64,000 nt of DNA from Eutreptiella sp. 'Long Island Sound 2002' (lineage: Eukaryota > Euglenozoa > Euglenophyceae > Eutreptiales > Eutreptiaceae), in contig OZ038380.1 in assembly GCA_964036045.1 (NCBI GenBank), positions 66,783,591 through 66,847,590 on the forward strand, written 5' to 3'. The translations under genes were made by a program, and so were the position numbers. Shown here piece by piece: positions 31,928-43,635 of this stretch. Positions within the stretch are counted from its first letter, which is position 1, and every line of letters starts with the position of its first letter. The notes below the pieces were generated by a model. The model was given only the letters and a program-made list of their open reading frames with translations. It had not been told where the DNA came from and did not search any database.

Positions 31928-32094
31928 TGTTAGGGCCCCGAACAGCAGCAGCGCAGCGAGCGCGCAAGTCGCAGTCGCAATCGCACTGCAGCCTGTGAAT
32001 ACTTAAGAAGCATCGAATGCCAGTTGTGTCAATAAAGTGCTGTAAGATACTTCAATCTCTGGACAGGGTTTTTGTCTTCGAATTTGTGAAGTGT
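31928..32094 (+). repeat. 5' LTR of element C (167 bp)
   Basis: It begins TGTTAG and ends GAAGTGT. It carries an AATAAA (in CAATAAAGTGC) that fits a polyadenylation signal. The pair at 41690-41856 is the same length, with about 12 substitutions. The 3' end is not CA, so the boundary may be off by a few bases. Confidence 0.85.
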
Positions 32095-32102
32095 CTATGC
32101 AT

Positions 32103-32120
32103 TGGTGCACCGTCTAGAGC
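32103..32120 (+). promoter_or_regulatory. Possible primer-binding site of element C
   Basis: TGGTGCACCGTCTAGAGC starts 8 nt after the LTR. TGG is what would pair with the CCA end of a tRNA. The tRNA itself cannot be named from this. Confidence 0.4.
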
Positions 32121-32295
32121 TGCTGCGAGGTTTGTCGATGTGGGATTTTCGATTTTCGAGAAACAAGAGGCACAGGAGTACAAGAGAGTTCCCAAGAAAC
32201 AAACCACAACAAGTGGTAGCCAGCTAGGTGGCGGGGGGATCAATATTTGAGATCAATCTCTGACGCCGTCAACTTGATTTGGATTTCGATTTACA

Positions 32296-33946
32296 ATGGA
32301 GCGGCCCTTCGACGATGCAGCTATGCTGCACTTTATCAGAGACAGTCTGTTTTGAACCGATTCATTCTTGCATCACGAATTTTCGATTTCGTTAGAAAAC
32401 TTCATCGCAGAGCGCATCGCAAGTCGAGAAAGCGAGTGGTTTGCATGTCTCTCTCGTGATCTTCACAGCTGTTCGCAGAAGCTTGCAGATACTCAAGCCA
32501 AGGTCATCGCATTGGAACAACCCATCGATGCGATGCAGACAATAGGGGCAAGTGCTACTGCGCCAACTGATAACCGAGCTGAAACTTTGCAGTCCTCGAC
32601 GGAGAATGCAACTCAAGCTGCTGCAAGCGAACTTTGACGCGTAGAGCATGCATTGTCGCAATGTTATGCCCCTCTCAACGAATTTGTGAGAGTTTCGAGC
32701 CAACAACCTTCGAATCACTTCCAGTTTCCACAACCACAACCACACCTACAACCACAACCACAACCACAGCCGTCTTCTTCGAGCCATCCGCCGTATGCAC
32801 CGCCGAGCAGTTCACCTCACCCTCCACAACAACCACCCCCACAACGACCTGTCTTCGACCCACATCCAGCGCACCAATTTGCAGTCCAGCGTGCTCCAAC
32901 GCAGGAGATTCTATGACGTCGTGTCGAACGCTTGAATAAGCTGTTTAAAAGATTCTCTGGGAGACCTGGATCTGGAGGGTTTCGCACATGGAAGGAGGAC
33001 TTGTTACGAGCTTTCATTCTGTCGGATATCACTTCACCCGTCGATCAGGTGACAACCATATCCTTCCTCCCTGAAAGTGATGCTGCCGAGTATTATCATA
33101 GTTTGACGAAAGCTGTACAGGATGACTGGTTCAAGCTCATGCTTGTGTTTGGCCAACTTTTCGATTGCATATCCCATGTACCTGTCGAGAATGTTGAGCC
33201 TGAAAGAAACTGAGTTTCCTCAACATGCAGACTACGTCAGGGAGTTCCGAACTTGCGTTATCAAATCGAAGGTTAACACCAGTGACCTCCAGATGGGTTA
33301 CCTCGTCAACTCTCAATTTGTTGAAGGTGTGTCGAATGACGCTGTTCGTCGGCAGTACATCGTTGAAGTGCGTTCGAGATGGCGTTCTGGTAGACCATTT
33401 TGGTTCGATACTTAGGTAGAGACCATCACAGAAGCCTACATTGCGGTCGGATATCAGCTCAAAGAAGTACAGAGCTCATCGAGAACAACATCAGATACCA
33501 TGGGTCTGGCGGTCTCAAGACCCCTGCCTATGATGGTTCCGCCAACTTCGACTCCCACGTTCCCATCCAACCCTATGCCAACGCCGCACGTCAAGCCCAT
33601 GCCGACCCCAGCTGCAGCCCCCATGGCTTCGAGTGTGCCTGAGCCGATGAACCTTGATGCAATTGCCTAGCTCCCAGAAAAACTACATGCCTACATTGGT
33701 GAACGTCCTAATGAACGGTTTTGACGCCAAGATGGTGGATGCCAAGATGGTCGAGAAAGTAGGCGTTGCTACAATTGTGGCGAACAAGGCCACTTGGCCC
33801 GCGACTGTCCAAAGCATCGACCGCCATCCCGAGGACCAGAGCGTCGGGAATCAAGGTCGAACACGCCGAGACGAGATCAAGGTGGAGACAGCAAGGGACG
33901 GTTTCGATCCCGCTCCAAGAGCAGACAAAGGCCCACAACGGCCTAG
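32296..33946 (+). pseudogene. gag: gag of element C (disrupted)
   Basis: The frame starts at ATG 32296. It is interrupted by three in-frame TGA codons (32353-32355, 32635-32637, 32914-32916), then by a frameshift near 33200, a TAG at 33413-33415 and two further stops near 33668 and 33720. Visible parts: a helical N-terminus; a Gln/Pro-rich linker (32710-32880); a Gag-type helical domain (about 32930-33400, with FRTWKEDLLRAF); a Pro/Met-rich hinge; a canonical CX2CX4HX4C zinc knuckle CYNCGEQGHLARDC (33767-33808); and an Arg/Ser-rich tail ending at TAG 33944-33946. The knuckle makes the identification secure. Confidence 0.88.
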
Positions 33947-34298
33947 AAGACATTTCGGAAGACCTGGTGGCGGACGTCCTCGGGAAGAGCTGAACACCAC
34001 CATCAGCACCAATAAACCCGAAAAGAAGTCGACACTTGGAGGTGTCAACGTGGAAGGAACCGAACCTGAACATGCTTCTCTGTTCAGGGTTCGAGGGCGC
34101 ATTTGCGCATGTCAAGAAGACTCCTTTGACTCCAGCGTAGAATTGTTGGTCGACTGTGGGCCGACCTGTGACTTCATGTCAATGCAAACTGCAAAGAGGG
34201 CGCGACTTCCCCTGTATAAACTGAGAAATCCTGGACATGTCTTAACAGCCGGAGATGTCCAAGTCGAAGTACGGTACTACACGAGAGCCTATGTTTGA
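33947..34298 (+). pseudogene. Protease region of element C
   Basis: Readable in the frame open from 33654 to 34298. The segment VELLVDCGPTCDFMS (34152-34160 for D-C-G) lines up with the aspartic protease active site D-T/S-G, but the middle residue is Cys. Hydrophobic residues precede the motif as expected. The frame ends at TGA 34296-34298, and the next part of pol lies in another frame. It is probably inactive. Confidence 0.65.
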
Positions 34299-36260
34299 GT
34301 TGCAGAACATGTATTTCGACATCATTTCAAGGTCTTGGAGATTCTGCCGGATGTGGTACTTGGACTACCATGGCTTCGAAGCTACAATCGGACTGTTAAC
34401 TGGAAGGAGCGGTACGCAAACATCCAACATGGTTCGAATTCGTACCTGTTGTCTTTTGGTGAATCAAGACATTCCACCCAGCTACAGTTTCAAGCAGCTT
34501 CGAAGCTGGACCTTCTTTAGATACTTTCATGCACTGCCTCGGAAGCGAGTCCGGTTGGAAATTCTACCCCACATGCCAACGAACGCCCCGACCTACACTC
34601 GTCGACACACGTCCAGCACGGTACTGACATGTACGATGAGTCCGAAACGGAAAGATGGTATCACCGATGAGCAGTGCAGCGATATGGAGATTGAGTACAT
34701 TTCGTTGCCGAAACTCAAAAGACAGATCTGTGGAGCTGATCTCACGGGGCAGCAAATATTTCTGTGCTGCATGCCTCGACCCGCAGTGATGGTTGATGAA
34801 ATGTACAAGATGCAAGCCAGTGATGACAATGACGGGCTTGACCCCGTTCGACGCAAACTGCCGATTCGATTAAACAAGTGGGCGGACCTCTACGATCGGG
34901 GGAAGGTTGAGTATGGAGACCTACCTCCATATCGACCTGGTACAGATCATCGAATACGCCTCGATTCCGAAGACAATCCACCGTGGGTACACCCTTACGA
35001 AATGGACCCGAGTCAACTAGATGAACTTCGACGGCAATTCGACAGGTTGCATCAATGTGGTCGGATCAGACCATCCTCAAGTCCATACGGAGCGGGTTGC
35101 CTGCTGGTGAAGAAAGCGAATGGTAAATGGCGTATGTGCGTCGATTAACGAGCGTTGAATGCGCGAACTGTTCGAGATCGGTATCCCTTACAATCAATCA
35201 AATCCATCTTGAGTACACTGGGGGGTTCCGCCGTATTTTCGAAGATCGACCTTGTTAGTGGGTTCCACCAGATCCGAATCCGCGACGAAGATATCGAGGA
35301 AACCGCCTTCAACACGCAATTTGACGCCTTGGAGTGGGTTTTTATGCCCTTTGGCCTCTGTAATGTGCCATTCTCCGTTCCAACGCGTCGTGAATCATGT
35401 CCTTCGAGACCACCTGGGGATCTTTGTATGGGTGTACATCGACAACATCCTCGTATTCTCAGAGGATGCGGATGAACACCAACGACAAGTCGATTTGGTA
35501 CATGAACTACTCCGTCAACACCTGCTCTTTCCCTGCATCGATAGATCCACATTCTTCCAGAGTCGAGTACCCTTCTGGGGATACATCATCGACAAAAATG
35601 GAGTACACATGGACCCCGAGACAATCAAGGTCATTCGAGGTTGGCCTCCGCCGACTACGGTTCATGAAATTCGGCAATTCATCGGATTGTGTGGATTTTA
35701 CCAGCAGTTTGTCGAACGGTTCCAAGCTGTTGCAGCCCTTCTGACCGCAATGTTTAAGGCAGACTTTGAGTGGAAGTGGACAGCTGTACATCAAGCTTCC
35801 TTTGACAAGCTGAAGCAGGCAATGGTCAATGCGACACATCTCAGTGCTATTGACCCCCGACAACCGTATCACTTGTACACGGATGCTTCGAAGGACTGCG
35901 TGGGTGCTACACTAGCGCAGCGATGTGCGCATGGGAAGTACAAGGGACACCTTCGACCTATTGCCTTCATGTCGCGGAAAATGCAACCTGCCAAAACTCG
36001 ATACCCGATTCGAGAACAGGAGCTGTTGCCCATCGTGTTAGCCTTGAAGCAGTGGTTGTAATCTACTTCGAGGACGGCAGCAGGTGCACGTGCACACTGA
36101 CCACAGAAGTCTTCGTTATCCCAAGATATGCCCTCGATCGCTGACACCACGACAAGCACGTTGGTCCCAGTTCCTCGAAGAATACAACCTCACATTAGGT
36201 ATTTACCGGGCCTCGAGAATCCAGCAGCGGAAGCCTGTTCCAGCCTGACTTCACGACAGT
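34255..36260 (+). pseudogene. Reverse transcriptase and RNase H of element C (disrupted)
   Basis: RT begins with DLPPYRPGTDHRI and KKANGKWRMCVD. A TAA at 35146-35148 stands where Tyr of the DYRALN motif should be. The frame reopens to about 35370, shifts by one base after MPFGLCNVP, and continues to 36061. The catalytic box reads YIDN (35435-35446) instead of YIDD, with AAC replacing GAC. RNase H shows LYTDASKDCVGATL and, after further shifts, TDHRSLRYPK and a WSQFLEEYNL-like end. The palm and connection segments are otherwise easily recognised (FSKIDLVSGFHQI, FIGLCGFYQQF). Confidence 0.88.
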
Positions 36261-36658
36261 TGATGGACATCGAAAATGCTACACGTACACGGGCCTTTGT
36301 AATCCCCTTGGTCGAGAATTGGGCTTCACCGGAAGGAGAACCTGTCGATGAGTTCCTACATGTACTCGAGGACTCCTTCCCACACGACGAGGTGTGGCTC
36401 CAGCCGTCTCACCACCTCTACGTTTCGTTTCGAAGCCGACGCTTCTCGCGGAAGGAACCTGATGCTGAGGAACATGCGGAACCAGCCCTCCAATTCGACA
36501 CCTAGCCCGCCGTTGAGCCAGAGGACCTGGAGCCGCTACCATCAAACGCAACCACCCTCGAGCCGGAGGACCTGGAGCCAGTACAATCAGACGAGATCCT
36601 GGCTGAGGATTCACACCAGCCAGAGATACATCTCGATGATGCTGGCAACGAGCCGGAT

Positions 36659-38343
36659 ATGCCTGCCGACACTGACGACCTTCCCGATGTAAGCATGGGC
36701 CGCCCTCTTCGAGTCAATTTTGGCAAAGAACTTCGGTATGCTCCGACCATGGCGGAACTGATTCGCTGTCGACGTCACAGAGACAGCACATTACAATCAG
36801 TCCCCTTGCCCAACGTTGGGTCGAACACGCCGTACCCTCCGAGTCTTAAAGGTACACACCGCCGAGTACATCGACACGATCAGTGCAAGGACTTGACTTT
36901 GACAGCTGTGTGGGCAGCAGCCTATCGGGAAGACCCACGTACGAAGCACATCTACGAAGTCGCGGTTCGAGACCCTGCGACACGACACCAACCCCGCGAT
37001 GCCAAGTTGTCCTTGGATGCTGGCAAATCTTTCCATTTGTCGACGATGGGCAAACGTGTGCTTGTCCCTCGAACACCCGTGACCTCGATTGTGGCTATGT
37101 ATCACGAGTCGGAGTTCCATGGGCATTCGGTTGTACTTCGAACCATGGCACAGATCAAGCGCGACTACGTTTGTTCGCATCTCCGACATTACGTCGAGCG
37201 ATACATCCTAAGTTGCGATGTGTGTCGAGCGGCGAATTCAAGGGGAGTCCACATCGCCAGGGTGCCCAGACCATTACCAATGTCCGACACTAAATGGCAC
37301 AGGGTGTCCATCAATTGCGTTTCAGGATTGCCGCCGACCACAAGGGGCCATGACGCCATCATGACTGTGGTTGACCGATTCTCCAAGCGTGGAATGTTCA
37401 TCCCTTGCCGCAAAGATATGACAGCCGACGACCTTATCTATGTGTTCCTGCGTGAAGTAATTCGACTGAAAGGATGCCCTCGACAAAATGTTTCCGATCG
37501 AGACAAGCTGTTCGAGTCCCAAGCGTGGAAGGAGTTGGCTCAGCGTTTCAAGATCGATATGCACCAATCGGTAGCCAACCGTCCTCGAGGCAATGGCCTA
37601 GCAGAGCGCAGTAACCAGTTGATCCTCCAGCACCTGCGTCCACACGGCATCTTTGGTAACAATGAGCCGGATGTCGACCTGCTGTTTGCCAAGATTCAGT
37701 TTAACAACCTGAGGTCCAATAGCCTTAGGCTATCCCCGTTCGAGATAGATGAGGAACGAACACCCCATATTCCATTGGATTTTCCCCGAATGACTTCTCA
37801 TGCACATGAGCCATCGACTGTGATTGATTACATGCAACGAGCGGGGCGTACCTTCGACTTAGTGCGTGCGATGCTTGCCGAGGAACGTCGACGCCAGATG
37901 CATGTGGTCCTACAAATGGACGGACACGTTCGAGTGCCTGAAGTGGGTGAACGATGGTGGGTGTTGGTACCGGAATATCGACATAAAAAAAACACGTCTG
38001 GTGCGGCCCTTACAAAGTTCTCGAGGTACTGAACAAGGGCGGGAATGTTAAACTTGACATCCCTGCCCCCTTCGATGGCTTGCGAGTTTCCAATCGAGGC
38101 AGCATGAAGCCCTACATCCATCGAGAGGGACAGCCAGTGTGGGAGTTTCCGATGCCACCTGTCAAAATCGGGGAATCTCCTCGACTTGTCAAGATCCTAG
38201 CTAGAGGTCGGGTGGGATCTAAAAAGCGCCGCGCGTTCCTGTACCGTTGTGAATGGGATGACGACACATGGTCTTGGGAGTTGAGCAAAGCTATAGAGGA
38301 GGACGCTGTGTACTTTGAGTTCCTTCGACTCCACCCCGAGTAA
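36659..38343 (+). pseudogene. Integrase and C-terminal chromo-like region of element C
   Basis: An open frame of 457 codons (36659-38032) contains the HHCC motif (YHESEFHGH ... CDVCRA), the core with SDRDKLF and NGLAERS at the usual spacing, and a tail. The first catalytic Asp is replaced: the segment reads VSINCVSGLP (Asn codon AAT at 37313-37315) where Asp is expected. After a frameshift near 38000 the frame continues to TAA 38341-38343 with a KILARGRVGSKKRRAFLYRCEWDDDTWSWE segment that resembles the fold of a chromodomain or chromoshadow region, though weakly. The long frame is open but the enzyme should be dead. Confidence 0.85.
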
Positions 38344-38382
38344 CCTCACTCTTCTCTGCAGCGTGGTATTTTCGAAAAACTC

Positions 38383-41184
38383 ATGCGAGGTTCCGGGTCG
38401 ACCGCCGGAGCTTCCGCCTACGGTACTACATCCCAGACGCCCCGAACTTCCTCTCGACCTCCACCTTCTCGAGCATCACCGTCGAATGTCATCGATGTTG
38501 ACGAGATCAGCGACACTACCGGTGAAAATGGCGATGGTGCCGAAGCCCCAGCGACATCGACTTCAGCTCGCCGCTGTCGATCGGTAGCGTCAGCGCCAAC
38601 TCGACCGAGTCGACTGCTGGATCCGTTCTTCGCGCCGAACTACAGTCACTCGGCATACGCTGGGAGCTCGAGAGGAAAAGGAGGCCCCCCGTCGAAATGA
38701 GGCAAGGGAGGTGTGTCCTCACACGAGGAATTTGCAGGAATAGCACCGAGTGCGCGAGTCGTCATATCAGGAGCCACTACAGGCTTGGAAGTGCTCGAGC
38801 GGGCCCTGGCTGGCTGGCCTGTTCCGGAATCGACCAAAGGAGGGGGGACCCCGACCCGCATGCACCCGAAACTTTGCAAGCTGTATGGGTCCCCGCCCCC
38901 GGTCGATGCAGAATACTATCCAGGACAGTGCTCGAGCCTCGCAGAGTCTGGTACCCACTCCAACTCTTCGAATGAATGGGTTCATGAGGAATGGTTCGGT
39001 TCTGATGAAGATCTCGCTTGCTACACGGGATAGGACGACTGATCCCCTTCCTCTGTTCAGCGCCCGGATGGGTCGACAGTTCTTGGACATTGAGGCCGAA
39101 TACCTGGGCATCGAGGCCATCCAGGGACGGATCGTCGTGGGGACCGAATACCGGTGTGAATGAAACCACCCTATCAATTTTGGACGCACGAGGACGATCC
39201 ACTTGCGGCGGAATACAACAAGCTGGAACCATCGGTACCCACTATTGCCTCGAGCGCCATGGCTGGTCAACGAGCAAACCACGTATAACTGAGCGAAAGC
39301 CTTGCCGCAGTTGTGACAAAAGCGAATGCCTCTATCACCGAATTGAGCAAAAGCATCATCATCGACAGTTGGGGTCGAACCGCGCTGTTTCCTCACGAGA
39401 TGGTGCGAAGCGCGCCTGACACCTCTTTCGATGAGCGTGGGAATGCCGGTGGCAAGCAGAGCTACCAGTGGGATACAAAGATCGAAGTGGCTTGCCTGAA
39501 CTTTCCTAAAGGACTCGTCGGCTGGCAGCAATGCAATGAAGAGGTTGGCTGGGGTATCCCACAAAAGCTCTCCGAATATGACCTGCCAAATCAAATTGCT
39601 CGACCCAACCGCATGCATCAAAAGATCTCAGGAATCGACGACCTGATGCACGTCGCTGATGGAATCGACCTAATTTTCAGGTACCAACGCCTCTGGACCG
39701 TAGACAAGATGAAACGGGTAGCACCCGTTGCCGTTTTGATCCTTGGGGTTATTCAAGACCTCCAGAATGTTTGCCAGACGTACAACTGGCTCTTCGAGGA
39801 TCGAGCCCCCTTTCTCGCGTACAAAGTCGATTTGCTTCTTCGCTGACACCAACTGCCAGGTCTACGAGGTACCTCTCGACTTGCCTACAAACCATATGGG
39901 TGCGCTCCACATCAAACACAAGATCTTGTAGTCCAACTCCGGGAGTACTATCGACTCGGAGAGCAGACCAAACCCTATGCGTACAACGCCGTCGCACCAG
40001 CTGCCCCCATCGACCTTGTCCAGCTGGCGACAATGTACCAGACTGGACCTGGACGACTCGGATACCACGACTTCGATAAGGAAATCCGACGAGTTGCTCG
40101 CCTTCACTCGACCAGTGAGGAGCACGTCAACCTCTCTCCTTTCGTGGACGCCGCCGATTTGGTTCGAGGCATGGGTACCTCGAAATACCTCATGTCCCCC
40201 TTCGAAGCCGGATACGAAGACGCGCCATGTTGGCGTCGAGCGGTCAAGTTCCGAAGGGATGCCTACGCTGATGAACTGGAAGGAGATCGAGTCCAACGAC
40301 TCGCCCGTGAGTGACCCGTTCCACCCAGACCCTGTCGACTACCGGTTTTCGCCGGCAGAGTCGAACGCCTACCAGCACATCCCGTTCTTCAAGTACCTCA
40401 CGCCGATGCACGATGACTTAAAGGCTGCCCATCGACGCAAGGTCAGCTGCCGAGACAAAGTCCTCGAAGCGGTCATTGTCCACACGGCTTCGACCCTTGT
40501 GACTGCAGAAGGAATTCGATTCGCTCTGCAGAGTGATCTCGCTGATGGCCAATATGTGCATCAACACCTCGATTGACTCCAAGAAGAAGGTTCTCGAACC
40601 GACATGCTTGAGGTCATTGACCGATATGCCCTCGGCCCTGAAGTCGATGACGTCAGTGCATTATCGTCGTTCTCGGACGACTTTCGATTGCTCACACCCC
40701 ATGGTGGCGAGTCGATACGCGAACTGGTCAGTTCTACCACAGCATGGCAGCTGGTACTGGTTCGAAGGAAAGCTATCCATGGTCCACCGGGCGACATGAC
40801 GCGCTTGCCTTCGAAGTCACCAATCGGACGGGTTTGTGGAGCGAGGACGTTTGGAAACTGTCGAACCTTTTGGATATCTATTCAACCAAGGCACATATAT
40901 TGGGACCGGGACAATCTCGAGCCCTTACCCGTGAACATGTCTTCCTGTTCCAGTACAAGTGCCCCGTCAACAACCGGCCTGGTGATCCCAACCCTCGATT
41001 GCTCAACCATCGATCTGGTATCCTGATTCAGAAGCGTGCCCTCGGAAGTGACACTCGTCGACACTACACGGGTCATGACACCTTCAAATTCATGGCTGGC
41101 GTCGAGACGCTGAAGGAAGTGCACGAAGTACGTGGACTCCAGGTGGCTCGCTCATCCACGTTCGAGTGGGGCACAGACTGCTGA
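38383..41184 (+). pseudogene. Extra reading frame between pol and 3' LTR of element C, unknown function
   Basis: It begins with ATG 38383, about 40 bp after the pol stop. A Ser/Pro/Thr-rich start runs to a TGA at 38698-38700, continues in the same frame to 39033, then passes through at least five frame changes. Segments with protein-like composition lie at about 38713-39033, 39040-39160, 39313-39846, 40033-40314, 40320-40576 and 40744-41184. Put end to end the region would encode about 900 residues. I recognise no family: no signal peptide, no clear membrane segment, no Cys-His motif. The position is that of an env or accessory ORF, and the codon style matches the pol of C. It could also be a captured host gene. 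Confidence 0.5.
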
Positions 41185-41272
41185 TTCAACAGTCTGGATG
41201 CCAAGTAATGGCTGATTCGACAGTTTGGATGCCAAGCAATGGCTGATTCGACAGCCTGGATGCCATTAATGG
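41180..41272 (+). repeat. 31-bp direct repeat, three tandem copies
   Basis: Units at 41180-41210, 41211-41241 and 41242-41272, each beginning GCTGATTC and containing CTGGATGCCA or TTGGATGCCA. They follow directly on the end of the extra reading frame in the 3' noncoding part of element C. Confidence 0.9.
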
Positions 41273-41674
41273 TGTCGACTGCCTTAATATGTCCTGTCAA
41301 ATTGACAGATGTATAGGCCTGTTGGTTGTTTGTCTGCTGGGCAGCCAGCTTCGATATCTGTGCCCAATGTTATGGTATGTTACGGTTCGATGTGCCAACA
41401 GCCTTGCTGTGGGTACAGCACCCGTGCAGTGTGCCTGGCGAAGTTGTCTTCTGCAGCTTCCGCCAAAACACAGCCGTGGCAGAGTCAAACACGGCTTATG
41501 AATGAGGCGCTGAAGACAGGGGTACCATGAACTGCACCTCAGTATGTGAGTTTCGACCACTCTTATGCTTCTGTAGCCAGCACATGTCGAGGTCCGAAAT
41601 GTTTTTTCCGGGCCTGCCGTTCGGATGCGACCATGTGACGCCCACCCAGAGGAATCAGACCTCTTCGACGTCTC

Positions 41675-41686
41675 AAGGGGGGGGGG
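41675..41686 (+). promoter_or_regulatory. Polypurine tract of element C
   Basis: AA followed by ten G, then TAG, then the LTR start TGTTA. Position and composition fit the plus-strand primer of the element. Confidence 0.8.
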
Positions 41687-41689
41687 TAG

Positions 41690-41856
41690 TGTTATGGCTT
41701 CGAACAGCAGCAGTGCAGCGAGCGCGCAAGTCGCAGTCGCAATCGCACTGCAGCTTGTGAATACTTAAGAGGCATCGAATGCCAGTTGTGTGAATGAAGT
41801 GCTGTAAGACACTTCGATCTCTGGACAGGGTTTTTTTCTTCCAATTTGTGAAGTGT
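41690..41856 (+). repeat. 3' LTR of element C (167 bp)
   Basis: Pairs with 31928-32094. The AATAAA of the 5' LTR is AATGAA here. Differences are mostly transitions. Confidence 0.85.
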
Positions 41857-43635
41857 GAGTATTGCTCCGCCCTGCCCGTTGGTCAGGACGTTTACTAAAG
41901 CGCTGTTCATGCAGTGATAGCCGTTCGCATTAGGGCGTTCGACTGTACCCTAGTGGGCAAGCATGTGTGCTTTAGAGAGGGAGTCCTGGGTTCAAACCCC
42001 ACTACCCCCAAATATTTACCAAAAGCTTTCGTCGCACGCTGGCGCCTTTTTGAGCAATGCCCCATCGAACGGACATCATTCACGGTACATTACACTGTTT
42101 TTCATGGGTACCTACAGTATGATAGGTTTCCATGAACTGATGGGAATGTTTTTGGTTGGTTGAAAGCATTTTCTGAGGTAATTTTGGGAATACTTGAGCC
42201 TTTTTCCTTGGTCCTACTAGCTTGATCAACTAGTACTCCAGGGGGGAGTAAGAAAAGGTCAAGGCCATGTCTTTCTTGGAGGGCTTGATCCAGGCCATGC
42301 CCCCCTTAAAACCCTCTTGTTGATGCTAAGACTTACCTAAGTATTTTTTATGTCTCTTTTGAAGCCGAAAGTAGACTTTCTCAAAGTAAATACGGTTCTA
42401 ACCCTAGCCCCCCATGAGGTCCACCCCTACCAGTCAACTGAGCGGAGGTATCTTCCTTCATGGAGGTTATACCGAAAAAAAGTTGGCATTTCATGCCTAA
42501 GGCCTTGGAGGTTAAGCCTAGTGGTCCCCCACCCCAGAACCCCTATACTCAACTGTTTCTACCACTTATTGTCGTTCTACCTTTTAACTGTTTCTGAATA
42601 CAGTTGCTTGGCCAAGTCATATTCTGTGTCTGGCCTAACTCCTTTGCCCCATATTCCTAACCAGCTCCATTTCATCCCAACGAGTGCACATGAAGTGCTT
42701 GATGCTAACTTGGAGGCTAGAGTCAGGCCAGTTTTCACTTGAAATCATTTTTTTTATTCATTCGTGATTGAATCTTTGCATTTAAGCCTGCTTTGTCTAT
42801 CTGCAGCCCTTCTGTGTTATACTGGATTTTGAAACTATTCATTGATTCGATACATATCCTGTTCTTGCTCTACCTGCTGCGTTGGTTTGGGTATTCAACA
42901 TCAAACCCTGCAGGATTTCATCAAAATCATTAGGGCACTAATCAAGGACATCTTTCTTGTCAGATTGGTTGACGCCCTCATGATGACTGCCAACCCCCCA
43001 CACACACTCTGAGTTATCCCTAGCCGCTAAACTCATCAACAATTGGTCATTACTGATGCTGCCTCGCTTTCTCTGTCCATGCAATGCAGGGCAAGAAACG
43101 CATTGCATCAAATAGGTACGGCAATGCATCAATTGCATTAGGTAGCCACATGTAACGCGTCCATTGAGTAAGGTTGTATATCCTCTCTTTGGATGATGAG
43201 AGACAAGTCATGTCAATAGACAGCTTGGGCACAGGTTTAATTTCCAGTTTAACCCACATGTTGCATTTCATGCTCAATTGGTATTGATTTTCTGTATAGC
43301 TCATTATAATTTATACGTCTACACCCAGGTGCATTACACTTACCCTCAATTTTTGCCTGAAGATTTAGCTTATCATTGTTCATACTTTGTATGCTAGCTT
43401 TTTGCTTTGTGTTTTTCATGTTTCATTTTGAGCCCTACCATACTTATGACTTAGGAGCGTTACCCTCTCAGGGGGAGATATACTTTTGCCTCTAGGAAGG
43501 TGGTATTGAGACACTACATTAGACACTCAGAACATTCAATATGAGTGTGCCTTATGCCTATATCCCTCCTTAGGTTAGATTATCAGCTTGTCATGAACAT
43601 TTTAAAGTGAATGTGCATGAAGCTTAGGAAGGGGG
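41857..43635. other. AT-rich DNA, probably degraded repeat sequence
   Basis: No frame longer than 130 codons, and none with a recognisable domain. It holds a tRNA-like promoter motif (41946-42000). If the LTR at 43636 is real, the sequence just upstream (from about 42350) may be the eroded interior of that element, with a purine tract AGGAAGGGGG at 43626-43635 as its polypurine tract. Confidence 0.45.
41939..42011 (+). other. tRNA-like sequence (possible SINE head or tRNA pseudogene)
   Basis: TACCCTAGTGGG (41946-41957) resembles a pol III A box with one mismatch, and GGGTTCAAACCCC (41988-42000) is a good B box. The spacing is as in a tRNA gene. The T arm pairs at four of five positions, but no 7-bp acceptor stem can be formed, so this is not a working tRNA. 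Confidence 0.35.

Larger units (their letters stand above)
31928..41856 (+). mobile_element. Element C: decayed Ty3/gypsy retrotransposon with short LTRs, 9.9 kb
   Basis: The order is: 167-bp LTR, possible primer-binding site, gag, protease, RT, RNase H, integrase, C-terminal chromo-like segment, an extra reading frame, polypurine tract, 167-bp LTR. It is unrelated to A/B in LTRs, gag and codon use; CGA-rich Arg codons and TCGA strings are frequent. All coding regions are interrupted, and key catalytic residues are changed in protease, RT and integrase. The LTRs differ at about a dozen of 167 positions, so the insertion is older than B. I find no target-site duplication: CCATG is on the left and GAGTA on the right. 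Confidence 0.9.

Noticed and set aside
41180-41272. CRISPR-like array
   Set aside because: The three units are directly adjacent without spacers and lie inside a eukaryotic retrotransposon.
31928-41856. Target-site duplication for element C
   Set aside because: The flanks CCATG and GAGTA do not match at any small shift of the LTR boundaries.
41939-42011. Functional tRNA gene
   Set aside because: No acceptor stem can be formed and the anticodon arm is not clear; only the promoter boxes fit.
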